Shown here: positions 1 through 7,529 of the stretch, piece after piece
Layout of the letters: each line of letters opens with the position of its first letter
Numbering within the stretch: position 1 is the first letter of the stretch
NCBI GenBank assembly: GCA_021850325.1
Contig: JAJZMF010000003.1
Coordinates: 1-64,000, forward strand
Reading direction: 5' to 3'
Length of the DNA: 64,000 nt
Source: Actinomycetes bacterium
GTDB lineage: Bacteria; Actinomycetota; Acidimicrobiia; Acidimicrobiales; Palsa-688
Made by a program: the position numbers and the translations under genes
Notes under the pieces: generated by a model
Database searches by the model: none
What the model was told of the DNA's origin: nothing
Seen by the model: the letters and a program-made list of their open reading frames with translations, nothing else

Positions 1-5
1 CGGTC

Positions 6-932
6 TCAGGCCAGGGCGGCCTCTGGCTGGCGGGCCAGGGCGGCCAGCGAGCCCGCCTCGGGGGAGAGCCGGCGCCGGTAGTCGTCGTGGGCAGCCACGG
101 CTGCGTAGTAGGAGCAGCGGCGCTTGGCGGCCCGGCTGTGCTCGGTGGGCCCCACCAGGTCCGGGTCGAGCTGGGTGTTGATGGCGTCCTTCAGCAGCAG
201 GAGCGCCTCGGCCCGCATCTGGGAGATACGGGAGTCGGTCACACCGAGCTCCTCCGCCAGCACCTGCATGGGCAGCTCCTCGAAGAAGTAGCCGATGATG
301 ACCCGGCGCAGGCGCTCGGGCAGGTGGTCGACGGCAGCGACCAGGTAGGCCCGCTTCTCGTTGTCCAGGACGTCGTCGTCGGGGCTCGAGGAGCCGGCGA
401 GCAGGACGTCCTCAGCGCTGCCGTCGATGGGCAGGGCATCGAAGTTGAGCACGACCGCCCTGTACACGTCTCCGTTGATGGCTTCAACGTCCTCCCGGGT
501 GGCGCCCATGGCGGCCGCCACCTCCTGGGCCGTGGGCTGACGGCCCAGCTTGGCGGTGAGGGTGTCAGTGGTCTGGGAGACATCGCGGGCCTTGGCCCGC
601 ACCGAGCGGCTGGCCCAGTCGCGTGAGCGCAGCTCGTCCAGCAGGGCGCCCCGGATGCGGGCCGAAGCGAAGCGTTGGAAAGTGATGCCCCTGTCCGGGT
701 CGAAGGACCTGGCAGCCTGGGCCAGGCCAGCCATGCCGGCGCTCACCAGGTCGTCCCGGCACACGTGCCGGGGGATGCGGCCGGCGATCTCCGCCACCAT
801 GTAGTTGACCAGGGGGAGGTGCGAACGGACCAGCTGCTCCTCTGCGAGCACTTGCCCATTACGCGGAGTGGTCGTCGGCTGGGCGGCACGCTGGGAGCCC
901 GGGCCACTACTTTCGGCGCGCAACAAAGGCAT
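6..932 (-). CDS. fliA: RNA polymerase sigma-28 factor (FliA/WhiG family)
   Basis: Sigma factor of the flagellar/WhiG class that directs RNA polymerase to late flagellar promoters. The 308-residue product has sigma region 2 at about residues 35-105 (LVNYMVAEIAGRIPRH, then the DLVSAGMAGL and FQRFASARIRGALLDELR motifs) and region 4 at about 200-255 (RISQMRAEALLLL at its end). A tail of roughly 50 residues after region 4 (SRAAKRRCSYYAAV onward) is longer than usual. It lies next to flagellar hook genes and diverges from a LuxR-type regulator. Two sigma-28-like promoters elsewhere in the window are plausible targets. The ATG at 932 has only a weak ribosome binding site, so the first residues are uncertain. 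Confidence 0.88.
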   Translation of the reverse strand: MPLLRAESSGPGSQRAAQPTTTPRNGQVLAEEQLVRSHLPLVNYMVAEIAGRIPRHVCRDDLVSAGMAGLAQAARSFDPDRGITFQRFASARIRGALLDELRSRDWASRSVRAKARDVSQTTDTLTAKLGRQPTAQEVAAAMGATREDVEAINGDVYRAVVLNFDALPIDGSAEDVLLAGSSSPDDDVLDNEKRAYLVAAVDHLPERLRRVIIGYFFEELPMQVLAEELGVTDSRISQMRAEALLLLKDAINTQLDPDLVGPTEHSRAAKRRCSYYAAVAAHDDYRRRLSPEAGSLAALARQPEAALA

Positions 933-1036
933 GGGAAGTACTTCGGCTCAACGACAGGAGGCCCTGCATACGCCGTCCGGGTGATTTGTGGAGCGCCGTC
1001 CATCGGCCGGACAGGTGGTATCCGCCTAGTAAAGAA

Positions 1037-1046
1037 TAACTAGTTA
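1037..1046. promoter_or_regulatory. AT-rich palindrome between fliA and the LuxR-type gene
   Basis: TAACTAGTTA is a perfect 10-base palindrome in a short AT-rich island (1028-1047) of the otherwise GC-rich 236-base divergent intergenic region. It could be an operator or promoter element for either gene. No clear -35/-10 pair was identified. Confidence 0.35.
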
Positions 1047-1168
1047 GTCGGCCCCGGTCGCCGCCGAGAGTGACCGTCCTGGCCGAGGTGCCTGCCTCAC
1101 CGAGGGTTGTCGGTGCACTACCTTGCGCGCGTAAGCTTCCGGGTGAGCGTCGCCAAGCAGGGAGGCAC

Positions 1169-1927
1169 ATGCCGGGGACGTCGTTGCAAACCGCAGCAGT
1201 GGGAGGCGGGCGAGGGGCCACCGCTCGGGAGGCCGCGTCCGAGGCCTGGACGGACGGGCGGGTGGCCGGCGGCCCGGACGCCCACACAGTTGTCGTTGTG
1301 GACGCCATGCCGCTGTTCCGGGCCGGTGCGGCGGCTGCCCTCCGCGCGGCGGGGACGGTGGTGACCGGCGAGGCCGTCGACCTGGCCGAGGGAGTCGCCA
1401 TGGCCCGGGCCAGGAGGGCCAACGTGCTCCTGGTGGCCGACGCCGATGTGGCTGAGGTCCGTGAAGCGGTGGGCGCCCTACCGGGCTGCGCTGTGGTGGC
1501 CCTGCTCACGGCGCCCACCAGGCACCAGCTCATGGAGATGCTGGGCGCCGGGGTGGCAGGACTGGCCATGCGCTCGCTCACCGCCGAGGAGCTGGTCGGA
1601 ACGGTCCGAGCCGCAGCCGGCGCCGGTGAGCGGGCCGGGAGCGGCGCCGGTTCCCAGCCGGTCTTCGTGCCCCTGCCGGTGGCCCAGCGTACGCCCGACC
1701 TGGCCTCGGCGGACGGGCCCGGCCCGGGGGCAGACGTGCTCACGCCCAAGGAGCTGGAGGTCCTCTCCCAGCTGGCGTCGGGAGCGTCCTACAAGCGCAT
1801 CGCCGAGGTCCTGTACGTGACCCCGGCCACGGTCAAGACCCATCTGGGCCACATCTACGCAAAGCTCGGCGCCCGGGGCCGGCACGAGGCGATCTCGCAA
1901 GCCTTCGCCCAGGGCCTGCTGCGCTGA
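1169..1927 (+). CDS. LuxR/NarL-type response regulator with degenerate receiver
   Basis: DNA-binding regulator. Counting from the start chosen here, a receiver-like domain spans about residues 35-150 and a LuxR helix-turn-helix about 185-250 (LTPKELEVLSQLASG, then VTPATVKTHLGHIYAKLGA), which is well conserved. The receiver looks non-canonical: the paired acidic residues are VVDAMP rather than VDDHP, the phospho-acceptor region reads LLVADADVAE, and the conserved lysine position is LAMRSLT. An in-frame GTG exists at 1070, but ATG 1169 follows GGGAGG at ideal distance and is preferred (252 residues). A terminator hairpin follows. Its position between fliA and flgN suggests a flagellar regulator, which is inference. 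Confidence 0.8.
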   Translation: MPGTSLQTAAVGGGRGATAREAASEAWTDGRVAGGPDAHTVVVVDAMPLFRAGAAAALRAAGTVVTGEAVDLAEGVAMARARRANVLLVADADVAEVREAVGALPGCAVVALLTAPTRHQLMEMLGAGVAGLAMRSLTAEELVGTVRAAAGAGERAGSGAGSQPVFVPLPVAQRTPDLASADGPGPGADVLTPKELEVLSQLASGASYKRIAEVLYVTPATVKTHLGHIYAKLGARGRHEAISQAFAQGLLR

Positions 1928-1928
1928 G

Positions 1929-1972
1929 CTCCGCTCCAGGGTGGGGCGAAGCGGAGATGACGGCCATTTTGT
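1929..1972 (+). terminator. Intrinsic terminator after the response regulator
   Basis: CTCCGCT (1929-1935) and AGCGGAG (1950-1956) form a perfect 7-bp stem directly after the stop codon. A T-rich stretch (CCATTTTGTT) follows 10 bases later. It separates the regulator from the flgN promoter. Confidence 0.6.
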
Positions 1973-1975
1973 TCC

Positions 1976-2002
1976 TAAGGTCCGGTGCGGGGGCGCCGAT
2001 CA
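1976..2002 (+). promoter_or_regulatory. Sigma-28-type promoter for the flgN-flgK-flgL block
   Basis: TAAG (1976-1979), a 15-base spacer, then GCCGATCA (1995-2002). This matches the sigma-28 consensus TAAA-N15-GCCGATAA at 10 of 12 positions with exact spacing. It sits immediately before the hook-associated genes and close to fliA. Transcription would begin near 2009, where an in-frame GTG of flgN lies. Confidence 0.65.
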
Positions 2003-2008
2003 GGCTAC

Positions 2009-2527
2009 GTGGCCCTTGGAGAGCACAACGACCAGGCCTTGAACGAGGTGTCGACCGTCCTGTGGCGCGAGCGGCAGTTGCTCGAGCTGCTGGTGTTCAA
2101 GCTCGAGGAGGAGCAGCTGCTGCTCGGTGCGGGCAAGGCACGCTGGGTGAACCACGCCTCGCGGGAGGTCGAGATCGTGCTCGACCAGTTGAAAGCGGCC
2201 GAGCTGGTGCGCTCTGTCAAGGTGGAGGCGGCGGCCCAGGAGCTCGGGCTCGACAGCTACCCGGGCCTCAAGTCGCTGGCCCAGGCGTCGCCCGAGCCGT
2301 GGTCCTCCATCTTCGGCCGCCACCGCCAGGCCTTCCTGGAGCTCACAGGTGAGGTGCAGGAGCTGTCCGAACAGAACCGTCACCTGCTGGCCAAGGGCCG
2401 GGACGCGGCCCGGGAGGCCCTGAACTGGCTGGGCGGCAACGCCGCACCGCCGCCCACAGCCTACACGGCCACCGGCAGCGTCACCTCGGCGCCCGCCGGC
2501 CACCTGCTGGTCAACGAGGCGATCTGA
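2009..2527 (+). CDS. flgN: FlgN-like flagellar export chaperone
   Basis: Putative cytoplasmic chaperone that delivers the hook-associated proteins FlgK and FlgL to the flagellar export apparatus. The protein is mostly helical, with heptad-like stretches (RERQLLELLVFKLEEEQLLL; VQELSEQNRHLLAKGRDAA) typical of FlgN, and a low-complexity tail. It lies 13 bases before flgK, the usual FlgN position. An in-frame GTG at 1985 would start inside the predicted promoter, so GTG 2009 is preferred; it would give a nearly leaderless mRNA and a 172-residue product. Family assignment rests on composition and context, since FlgN sequences diverge strongly. Confidence 0.72.
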   Translation: MALGEHNDQALNEVSTVLWRERQLLELLVFKLEEEQLLLGAGKARWVNHASREVEIVLDQLKAAELVRSVKVEAAAQELGLDSYPGLKSLAQASPEPWSSIFGRHRQAFLELTGEVQELSEQNRHLLAKGRDAAREALNWLGGNAAPPPTAYTATGSVTSAPAGHLLVNEAI

Positions 2528-2540
2528 GAGCGGGGGGCCG

Positions 2541-4013
2541 ATGAGCAGCTTCTCCGCCCTCGGACTGGGCTTGTCGGGCCTGGAGGCCCAGCAGGTCGGC
2601 CTGGACACGGTGGGCCAGAACGTGGCCAACGCCAACACGCCGGGGTACTCGGCCGAGCGGGTCAACCTGTCGGCCGTGGGCGTGCTCCAGCACCTGGGGC
2701 TGGACCAGAGCCCCAACGCCCAGCCCGGGTCCGGCGTGCAGGTGGTCAGCATCACCCAGCTCTCCAACGCCTACCTGCAGCAGCGCAGCTACACCGAGCA
2801 GGGTAGCCAGGGCTTGCTGTCGGCCCAGCAGGCCGGCCTCCAGGCGGTCCAGCAGAACTTCCAGGAGCCCTCGACCAACGGGCTCTCGGGGGTGCTCACG
2901 CAGTTCTGGCAGTCGTGGTCCACGCTGGCCAACAACCCTGCCGACGTGCCCACGCGGGCGACATTGGTCCAGCAGGCGAGCAACCTGACCAGCCAGCTGA
3001 ACCAGGTCTCCGGTTCTCTCGCCCAGCTCAGCCAGCAGACGGTGCAGAACGTCTCGCTGACCCTCAAGCAGGTCAACCAGGACGCCAAGCAGATAGCAGC
3101 GCTCAACCAGCAGATCGTGGGGCAGGCGGCGGGGGGCAAGACGGTCAACGCCCTCGTCGACCAGCGCAACCAATTGGTCTCGCAATTGTCCAACCAGTTG
3201 GGCGTGAACGTCGGCTACAACTCGAACGGGACCATCAACGTCACCTCGGGCGGGGAGAACCTGGTGTCGGGGATCAGCTACCAGCAGCTGTCGGTGACCA
3301 ACAGCGGCCCTCCCTACTCGTTGGTCTGGAGCCAGGACCAGAGCACCTATCAGCCCGCCAGCGGCCAACTGGGGGGGATGCTCGACGTGGTCAACAGCTA
3401 CGTGCCCTCGTACAGCAACCAGCTGGACCAGGTGGCCCAGAGCCTCATGGGCTCGGTCAACAACCTCATGGCCACCGGCTACGACCTCCACAACAACCAC
3501 GGCGTCCCCTTCTTCCTGGGCAGCGGGGCCTCCAACATCCAGGTGAACCCGGCCATCGCCTCGGACCCGACGCTGATCGCAGCCGCCGCCAGCCCCACCC
3601 CGGCCGGCTCGACGGCGACCAACCAGGACGGCACCATCGCTGCCGACGTGGGTGAGCTCCCCAACTCCCAGACGGCGGCCCTCGCCGTACCGGCGGGTGG
3701 CTGGGGGGCCGGGGCGTCGGCGTCCGCCTGGAGCGCCAGCGGCGCCACGACGACCACGGGCCCGGAGGCCGACTCGGCTTACAACCAACTGGTGACCAAT
3801 GTCGGCCAGGCCAACGCCAGTGTCAACACCAGCTACGCCAACCAGCAGGCGGTGACCACCAACGTGAACTCCGCCCTGCAGTCGGCCACCGGCGTCGACA
3901 TCAACCAGGAGCTCACGAACATGGTCATGTACCAGAACGCCTTCGATTCGGCAGCCAAGTTCATCAGCACCGTGAACACCACGCTGCAGACGCTCATAAC
4001 GATGGTGGGGTAA
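2541..4013 (+). CDS. flgK: Flagellar hook-associated protein 1 (FlgK)
   Basis: Forms the first hook-filament junction ring of the flagellum and is exported by the flagellar type III apparatus. The N-terminus carries the rod/hook/FlgK signature (GLSGLEAQQVGLDTVGQNVA followed by NANTPGYSAERV). The C-terminus has the matching D0 helix (GVDINQELTNMVMYQNAFD through STVNTTLQTLITMVG). The middle is Gln/Asn/Ser-rich with the DQRNQLVSQLSNQLGV region typical of FlgK. At 490 residues it is of normal length. GGGGGG precedes the ATG. It is cotranscribed with flgN upstream and flgL 4 bases downstream. Confidence 0.95.
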   Translation: MSSFSALGLGLSGLEAQQVGLDTVGQNVANANTPGYSAERVNLSAVGVLQHLGLDQSPNAQPGSGVQVVSITQLSNAYLQQRSYTEQGSQGLLSAQQAGLQAVQQNFQEPSTNGLSGVLTQFWQSWSTLANNPADVPTRATLVQQASNLTSQLNQVSGSLAQLSQQTVQNVSLTLKQVNQDAKQIAALNQQIVGQAAGGKTVNALVDQRNQLVSQLSNQLGVNVGYNSNGTINVTSGGENLVSGISYQQLSVTNSGPPYSLVWSQDQSTYQPASGQLGGMLDVVNSYVPSYSNQLDQVAQSLMGSVNNLMATGYDLHNNHGVPFFLGSGASNIQVNPAIASDPTLIAAAASPTPAGSTATNQDGTIAADVGELPNSQTAALAVPAGGWGAGASASAWSASGATTTTGPEADSAYNQLVTNVGQANASVNTSYANQQAVTTNVNSALQSATGVDINQELTNMVMYQNAFDSAAKFISTVNTTLQTLITMVG

Positions 4014-4017
4014 GCCG

Positions 4018-4965
4018 ATGTCCGACGTGTCGCGCGTGACCCAGCAGTCGGCGACCATGCTGATGATCGCCAACCTGCAGGGTTCGCTGTCCAACCTGAC
4101 CCAGCTCCAGCAGCAGGCGGCCACGGGCAAGTCCATCAACCAGCCGTCGGACAACCCCACCGGCACCTCGCAGGTACTGTCCCTCAACGCCCAGCTCGGG
4201 CGCTTCCAGCAGTACTCCAGCAACATCACCGACGGCCAGTCCTGGCTGAACACTGCCGACAGCGCGCTGGGCTCGGTCATCAAGGAGCTGAACCAGGTCC
4301 AGACCGACGTGCTCTCGGGTGCCAACGCCACGGCCCAGGACCCGACCAGCCGGCAGGCCCTCTCCCAGCAGGTGCTGGCCATAAAGACCCAGCTGCTGAG
4401 CCTGTCCGCCACCCAGTACAACAACCGGCCCGTGTTCTCGGGCACCTACGGCACCGACCCCTACCCCCAGGGTGGTGCCAGCGGGGTGAGCGACCCCACC
4501 AGCCCCTCCTACAACCCGGCCACGGCTTATGCCTACGCGGGCAGTACGACGCCGGTGACCCGTATGGTCGCCCCGGGGCAGAAGGCGGCGGTGAGCATCA
4601 CGGGCGACCAGGTGTTCGGTTCCGGCTCCAGCAGCGTGTTCGCCCTCCTCGACACCATCTCCAAGGACCTGACGAGCGGCAACACCGCCGCCCTCTCGGG
4701 TACGGACCTGGCCGGCCTGCAGTCCGCCCTCGGCACCGCCACCCAGGCCCAGGGCACCGTGGGCGCCCTGGGGGCGGGGCTGAACACCGGCCAGACCCAG
4801 GTCGGCAACATGGTCACCTCCCTGCAGGACCAGGTGGCCAACATCTCCAATGCCAACGAGGCCCAGGTGCTCAGCGAGCTGAACCTGGCCGAGATCTCCT
4901 ATCAGGCGGCGCTGGGCACCACGGCCAAGGTCGTCCAACCTTCCCTCGCCCAGTTCCTCGCATAA
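4018..4965 (+). CDS. flgL: Flagellar hook-associated protein 3 (FlgL)
   Basis: Second junction protein between hook and filament. The 315-residue product has the flagellin-like N-terminal helix (LQGSLSNLTQLQQQAATGK, then INQPSDNPTGTSQVL) and C-terminal helix (ISNANEAQVLSELNLAEISY, then QAALGTTAKVVQPSLAQFLA). These form the coiled-coil D0/D1 core of FlgL. NNRPVFSGTYG in the centre matches the FlgL 'FSG' segment. The gene starts 4 bases after flgK and is followed by fliW after 17 bases, giving a standard hook-junction operon. Confidence 0.93.
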   Translation: MSDVSRVTQQSATMLMIANLQGSLSNLTQLQQQAATGKSINQPSDNPTGTSQVLSLNAQLGRFQQYSSNITDGQSWLNTADSALGSVIKELNQVQTDVLSGANATAQDPTSRQALSQQVLAIKTQLLSLSATQYNNRPVFSGTYGTDPYPQGGASGVSDPTSPSYNPATAYAYAGSTTPVTRMVAPGQKAAVSITGDQVFGSGSSSVFALLDTISKDLTSGNTAALSGTDLAGLQSALGTATQAQGTVGALGAGLNTGQTQVGNMVTSLQDQVANISNANEAQVLSELNLAEISYQAALGTTAKVVQPSLAQFLA

Positions 4966-4982
4966 ACGACCGTGAGCCTCCC

Positions 4983-5411
4983 ATGACCACCATGAGCATT
5001 TCCACCAGACCGAGCATGGCGACCAGCGCCCTGCACTTCGCTGCCGGGGTGCCGGGCTTCCCCGCCGCCCGCACCTTCTCGGTGCGGACCTGGGGCGAGG
5101 AGCCCAGCCCCTTCTACGTGATCGACTGCGCCGAGGTCCTCGGGCTGCGTTTTGTCGTCGTTGCACCCGCCGTCTTCTTCGCCTGGTACCAACCGCGCTT
5201 CGGGCCCGACGTCTACCAGGCGGTGGACGCTTCGGGCCCCGAGGAGCTGGGGGTCCTGGTCATCCTCACCCTGGGGGCCAAGCCGGAGGAGGCGACTGCC
5301 AACCTCCTCGGCCCGCTGGTGGTCAACCTGGTCACGGGGCAGGCTGTGCAGGCCGTGCTCTCGGGTTCGGGCTACGGCGCCCAGACCCCACTGGTGGGCG
5401 ACCAGCGCTGA
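4983..5411 (+). CDS. fliW: Flagellar assembly factor FliW
   Basis: In Bacillus, FliW binds either flagellin or CsrA and so couples flagellin translation to assembly. The 142-residue product has the family features: F-AAGVPGFPAARTF near the N-terminus, a central ASGPEELGVLVILTLG segment, and the conserved C-terminal ATANLLGPLVVNLVTGQAVQ. It sits between flgL and csrA, the classic arrangement. A second ATG lies four codons downstream of the chosen start, which is followed by a short unconserved leader of about 15 residues. Confidence 0.93.
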   Translation: MTTMSISTRPSMATSALHFAAGVPGFPAARTFSVRTWGEEPSPFYVIDCAEVLGLRFVVVAPAVFFAWYQPRFGPDVYQAVDASGPEELGVLVILTLGAKPEEATANLLGPLVVNLVTGQAVQAVLSGSGYGAQTPLVGDQR

Positions 5412-5504
5412 CCACCGGGCCTGCCCCCGTCGACCGCCGGTAGGCGGCACGGGGTGACAGGCCCCCGTCCCCGGCCCATCGGTCCCGGCGCCCTCACCAG
5501 CCAC

Positions 5505-5510
5505 TAGGCT
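5505..5510 (+). promoter_or_regulatory. Putative -10 box for csrA
   Basis: TAGGCT lies 28 bases before the csrA GTG in the 127-base gap after fliW. The same TANNNT-type box occurs before several other genes in this window. No clear -35 is visible. It would let csrA be transcribed independently of the flagellar operon. Confidence 0.35.
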
Positions 5511-5538
5511 GCCCGCATCGCCCAGGGAAGGAGCGAGG

Positions 5539-5832
5539 GTGCTGGTACTAACGAGGCATGTCCACCAGAGCATCGTGATCGGTCACGACGTGGTGGTAAC
5601 CGTGCTCGAGGTCCGCGGGGACCAGGTCCGCCTGGGCATAAGCGCTCCCAAAGACGTGCAGGTCCACCGGGAGGAGGTCTTCGCCGCTCTGACTGCTGCC
5701 AACCGCCAGGCCGCAACGTCGGCGGTGGAGCTGAAGGCCCTGAGCGAGCTGGCCGATGGCCCCCGCGAAGCTCAGCCCGGGCCGCAGGCCGAGGAGCCGC
5801 GACCGGGTCGCCCGGGTGGGACCGCTCCCTAG
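5539..5832 (+). CDS. csrA: Carbon storage/translational regulator CsrA
   Basis: Small RNA-binding dimer that represses translation by covering GGA-containing ribosome binding sites; in FliW-containing bacteria its key target is flagellin mRNA. The N-terminal 55 residues match CsrA closely ([33 protein letters not shown]). After the usual helix the protein continues for about 35 extra residues rich in Pro/Gly/Glu, making it 97 rather than about 65-75 residues long. The GTG start follows AAGGAG, which could itself be a CsrA site and allow autoregulation (inference). Confidence 0.93.
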   Translation: MLVLTRHVHQSIVIGHDVVVTVLEVRGDQVRLGISAPKDVQVHREEVFAALTAANRQAATSAVELKALSELADGPREAQPGPQAEEPRPGRPGGTAP

Positions 5833-6063
5833 CCCGCACGCTGCGTGGCCCCTGGGCTGCTCCGCGTTGACGGGGACGCGTTCACGGTCTTCAGGCCCGG
5901 TACGGACGGCGCTTGGGCCCGGTAACATCGGGTGGGAAGTCGGTGACAACGAGTGCAGAGGTCGACCTCGGGGCCGGTAGCATGGCGCCCTGTTGTCTCG
6001 ACGGTCCATGAACGGGTTGGGGGAGCGTCGGTTGGCGCCCTTCGAATGAGGACGACGGACTAA

Positions 6064-6999
6064 GTGCCAAACAATCACGCCGCTCAGCCGGAGGAAGACC
6101 TTGTCCGCCTCTACCTGAACGACATCGGTAAGCACTCCCTGCTCACCAAGGACGACGAGGCCCGGTTGGCTCAGGCCATCGAGGCGGGACGTGCTGCCAG
6201 GGCCGAGCTGGTCTCGGGCAAGGTCCTCACAGCTCCTCGCAAACGCGAACTGCGACGCGCCCAGAGGGAGGGGGACGAGGCGGCGGAGACCTTCGTCAAG
6301 GCCAACCTGAGGCTCGTGGTGTCCATCGCCAAGAAGTACCAGGCGGCCGAGCTGCCCCTGCTCGACCTGGTGCAGGAGGGCAACCTCGGCCTCATGCACG
6401 CCGTGGAGAAGTTCGACTGGCGCAAGGGCTTCAAGTTCTCCACCTACGCCACCTGGTGGATACGCCAGGCCATCACCCGGGGGATAGCGAACACCGGCCG
6501 TACCGTGCGGCTCCCCGTGCACGCCGGTGACCTCCTCACAAGGGTGACCAAGGCCAGGGGACGCCTCGAGGGCCAACTGGGCCGGCGCCCCACCTCTGCC
6601 GAGCTGGCCCACGACCTCGAGCTCGAGGAAGAGAAGGTCATCGAGATCCTCCGGCACGCGGCCGAGCCGCTGTCGCTGTCCGAGCCACTGCGTGAGGACG
6701 GTGACGCCGAACTGGGTGACGTCGTGGAGGACCGCTCGGCCATCTCGCCCTTCGAGGCGGCGGCAGCGTCGCTGCTCTCGGGCGAGGTGGGCAAGATGCT
6801 GGTCGCCCTGGACGAGCGGGAGCGGGAGATCCTGAGACTGCGCTTCGGGCTGGACCGGGGTGAGCCCCGCACCCTGGACGAGGTGGGGGAGCACTTCAAC
6901 CTGACCCGGGAGCGCATCCGCCAGATCGAGGCCCGGGCCATGTCCAAGCTGCGCCACCCCTCGACCGACCGGGGGGCGCGGGAGCTGCTCACCACCTAG
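6064..6999 (+). CDS. Group 2 RpoD-type sigma factor (SigA/HrdB-like)
   Basis: Sigma-70 family protein of 311 residues that recognises housekeeping-like promoters. Region 1.2 is at residues 10-45 (DLVRLYLNDIGKHSLLT), region 2 at about 75-145 (LPLLDLVQEGNLGLMHAVEK; FSTYATWWIRQAITRGIA), region 3 at about 150-225 and region 4 at about 240-300 (LRLRFGLDRGEPRTLDEVG; LTRERIRQIEARAMSKLR). It lacks the long acidic N-terminus of the primary sigma factor, so it is probably an alternative group 2 member. The GTG start follows GAGGACG. It stands alone and converges on the lipoprotein gene at 7059. Confidence 0.92.
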   Translation: MPNNHAAQPEEDLVRLYLNDIGKHSLLTKDDEARLAQAIEAGRAARAELVSGKVLTAPRKRELRRAQREGDEAAETFVKANLRLVVSIAKKYQAAELPLLDLVQEGNLGLMHAVEKFDWRKGFKFSTYATWWIRQAITRGIANTGRTVRLPVHAGDLLTRVTKARGRLEGQLGRRPTSAELAHDLELEEEKVIEILRHAAEPLSLSEPLREDGDAELGDVVEDRSAISPFEAAAASLLSGEVGKMLVALDEREREILRLRFGLDRGEPRTLDEVGEHFNLTRERIRQIEARAMSKLRHPSTDRGARELLTT

Positions 7000-7058
7000 G
7001 GCGCTCGCCCGGAGAGGCGCCTCGGGCTTCCCGCCAGGCCCCTGCCTGCGCAGAGGGC

Positions 7059-7529
7059 TCAGGTCATGGAGCTGAAGCGGATCGGCAGCCTGGGCAGCAC
7101 GAAGCTGAAGAGCAGCTTGCGCTGGGTGGTCACGAGCACGATCGCCGCCTTGCCGGACACGCCGTTCGGCGCCCCTGCGACCTGCCCGGAAGGGAAGTCG
7201 CCCGTGAAGGCGAAGGCGCACACCTGGAGGTTGGCCGCCGGGGGTTGGAAGTGGGCACCGGGGTCGGTGGGGAAGCGATGGCCCACCAGGCGGGCCATCA
7301 TCCGGGGGGGCACCAGCTTGACCCCGCTGAAGTGGTAGCTGTCCTTGGGCGCGTTGAGGGCCGCGGTCGCCAGGGGCAGGTTCTCGTAGCAATCGGCCAG
7401 GCCGACGGGGGGTGTGGGCCTGGTGCAGGCGGCAAGGCCGAGGCCGGCCACCACGAACGAGGTGAGAAGAGCCGAGGCCCGTGCCCGGCGCCGGGCAGCG
7501 GCCTGGGCGGGCGCCAGGTCAGGTCTCAT
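7059..7529 (-). CDS. Small lipoprotein coupled to the relaxase/YbhN unit
   Basis: 156-residue predicted lipoprotein of unknown function. It has a basic N-region, a hydrophobic stretch and a lipobox ending LGLAAC, giving a mature protein of about 120 residues anchored outside the membrane. The ATG at 7529 follows GGAGGGAAC and overlaps the stop codon of the preceding gene as ATGA, so translation is coupled. The mature part has a possible disulfide pair (ADCYENL and QVCAFAF). No known domain was recognised. Its place as third gene behind a relaxase makes a role in the same surface or DNA-transfer machinery possible, but this is inference. Confidence 0.8.
   Translation of the reverse strand: MRPDLAPAQAAARRRARASALLTSFVVAGLGLAACTRPTPPVGLADCYENLPLATAALNAPKDSYHFSGVKLVPPRMMARLVGHRFPTDPGAHFQPPAANLQVCAFAFTGDFPSGQVAGAPNGVSGKAAIVLVTTQRKLLFSFVLPRLPIRFSSMT

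Noticed and set aside
1003-1010. GCCGATGG on the minus strand before fliA as a sigma-28 autoregulatory promoter
   Set aside because: The -10-like box is only partial and nothing like TAAA lies 14-16 bases upstream.
2511-4445. 644-codon minus-strand frame opposite flgK/flgL
   Set aside because: Arg/Gly/Val-rich shadow of well-recognised plus-strand genes, with no domain or start signal.
5548-7392. 614-codon minus-strand frame
   Set aside because: Crosses csrA, the sigma factor and the lipoprotein gene, all with clear family motifs. No independent support.
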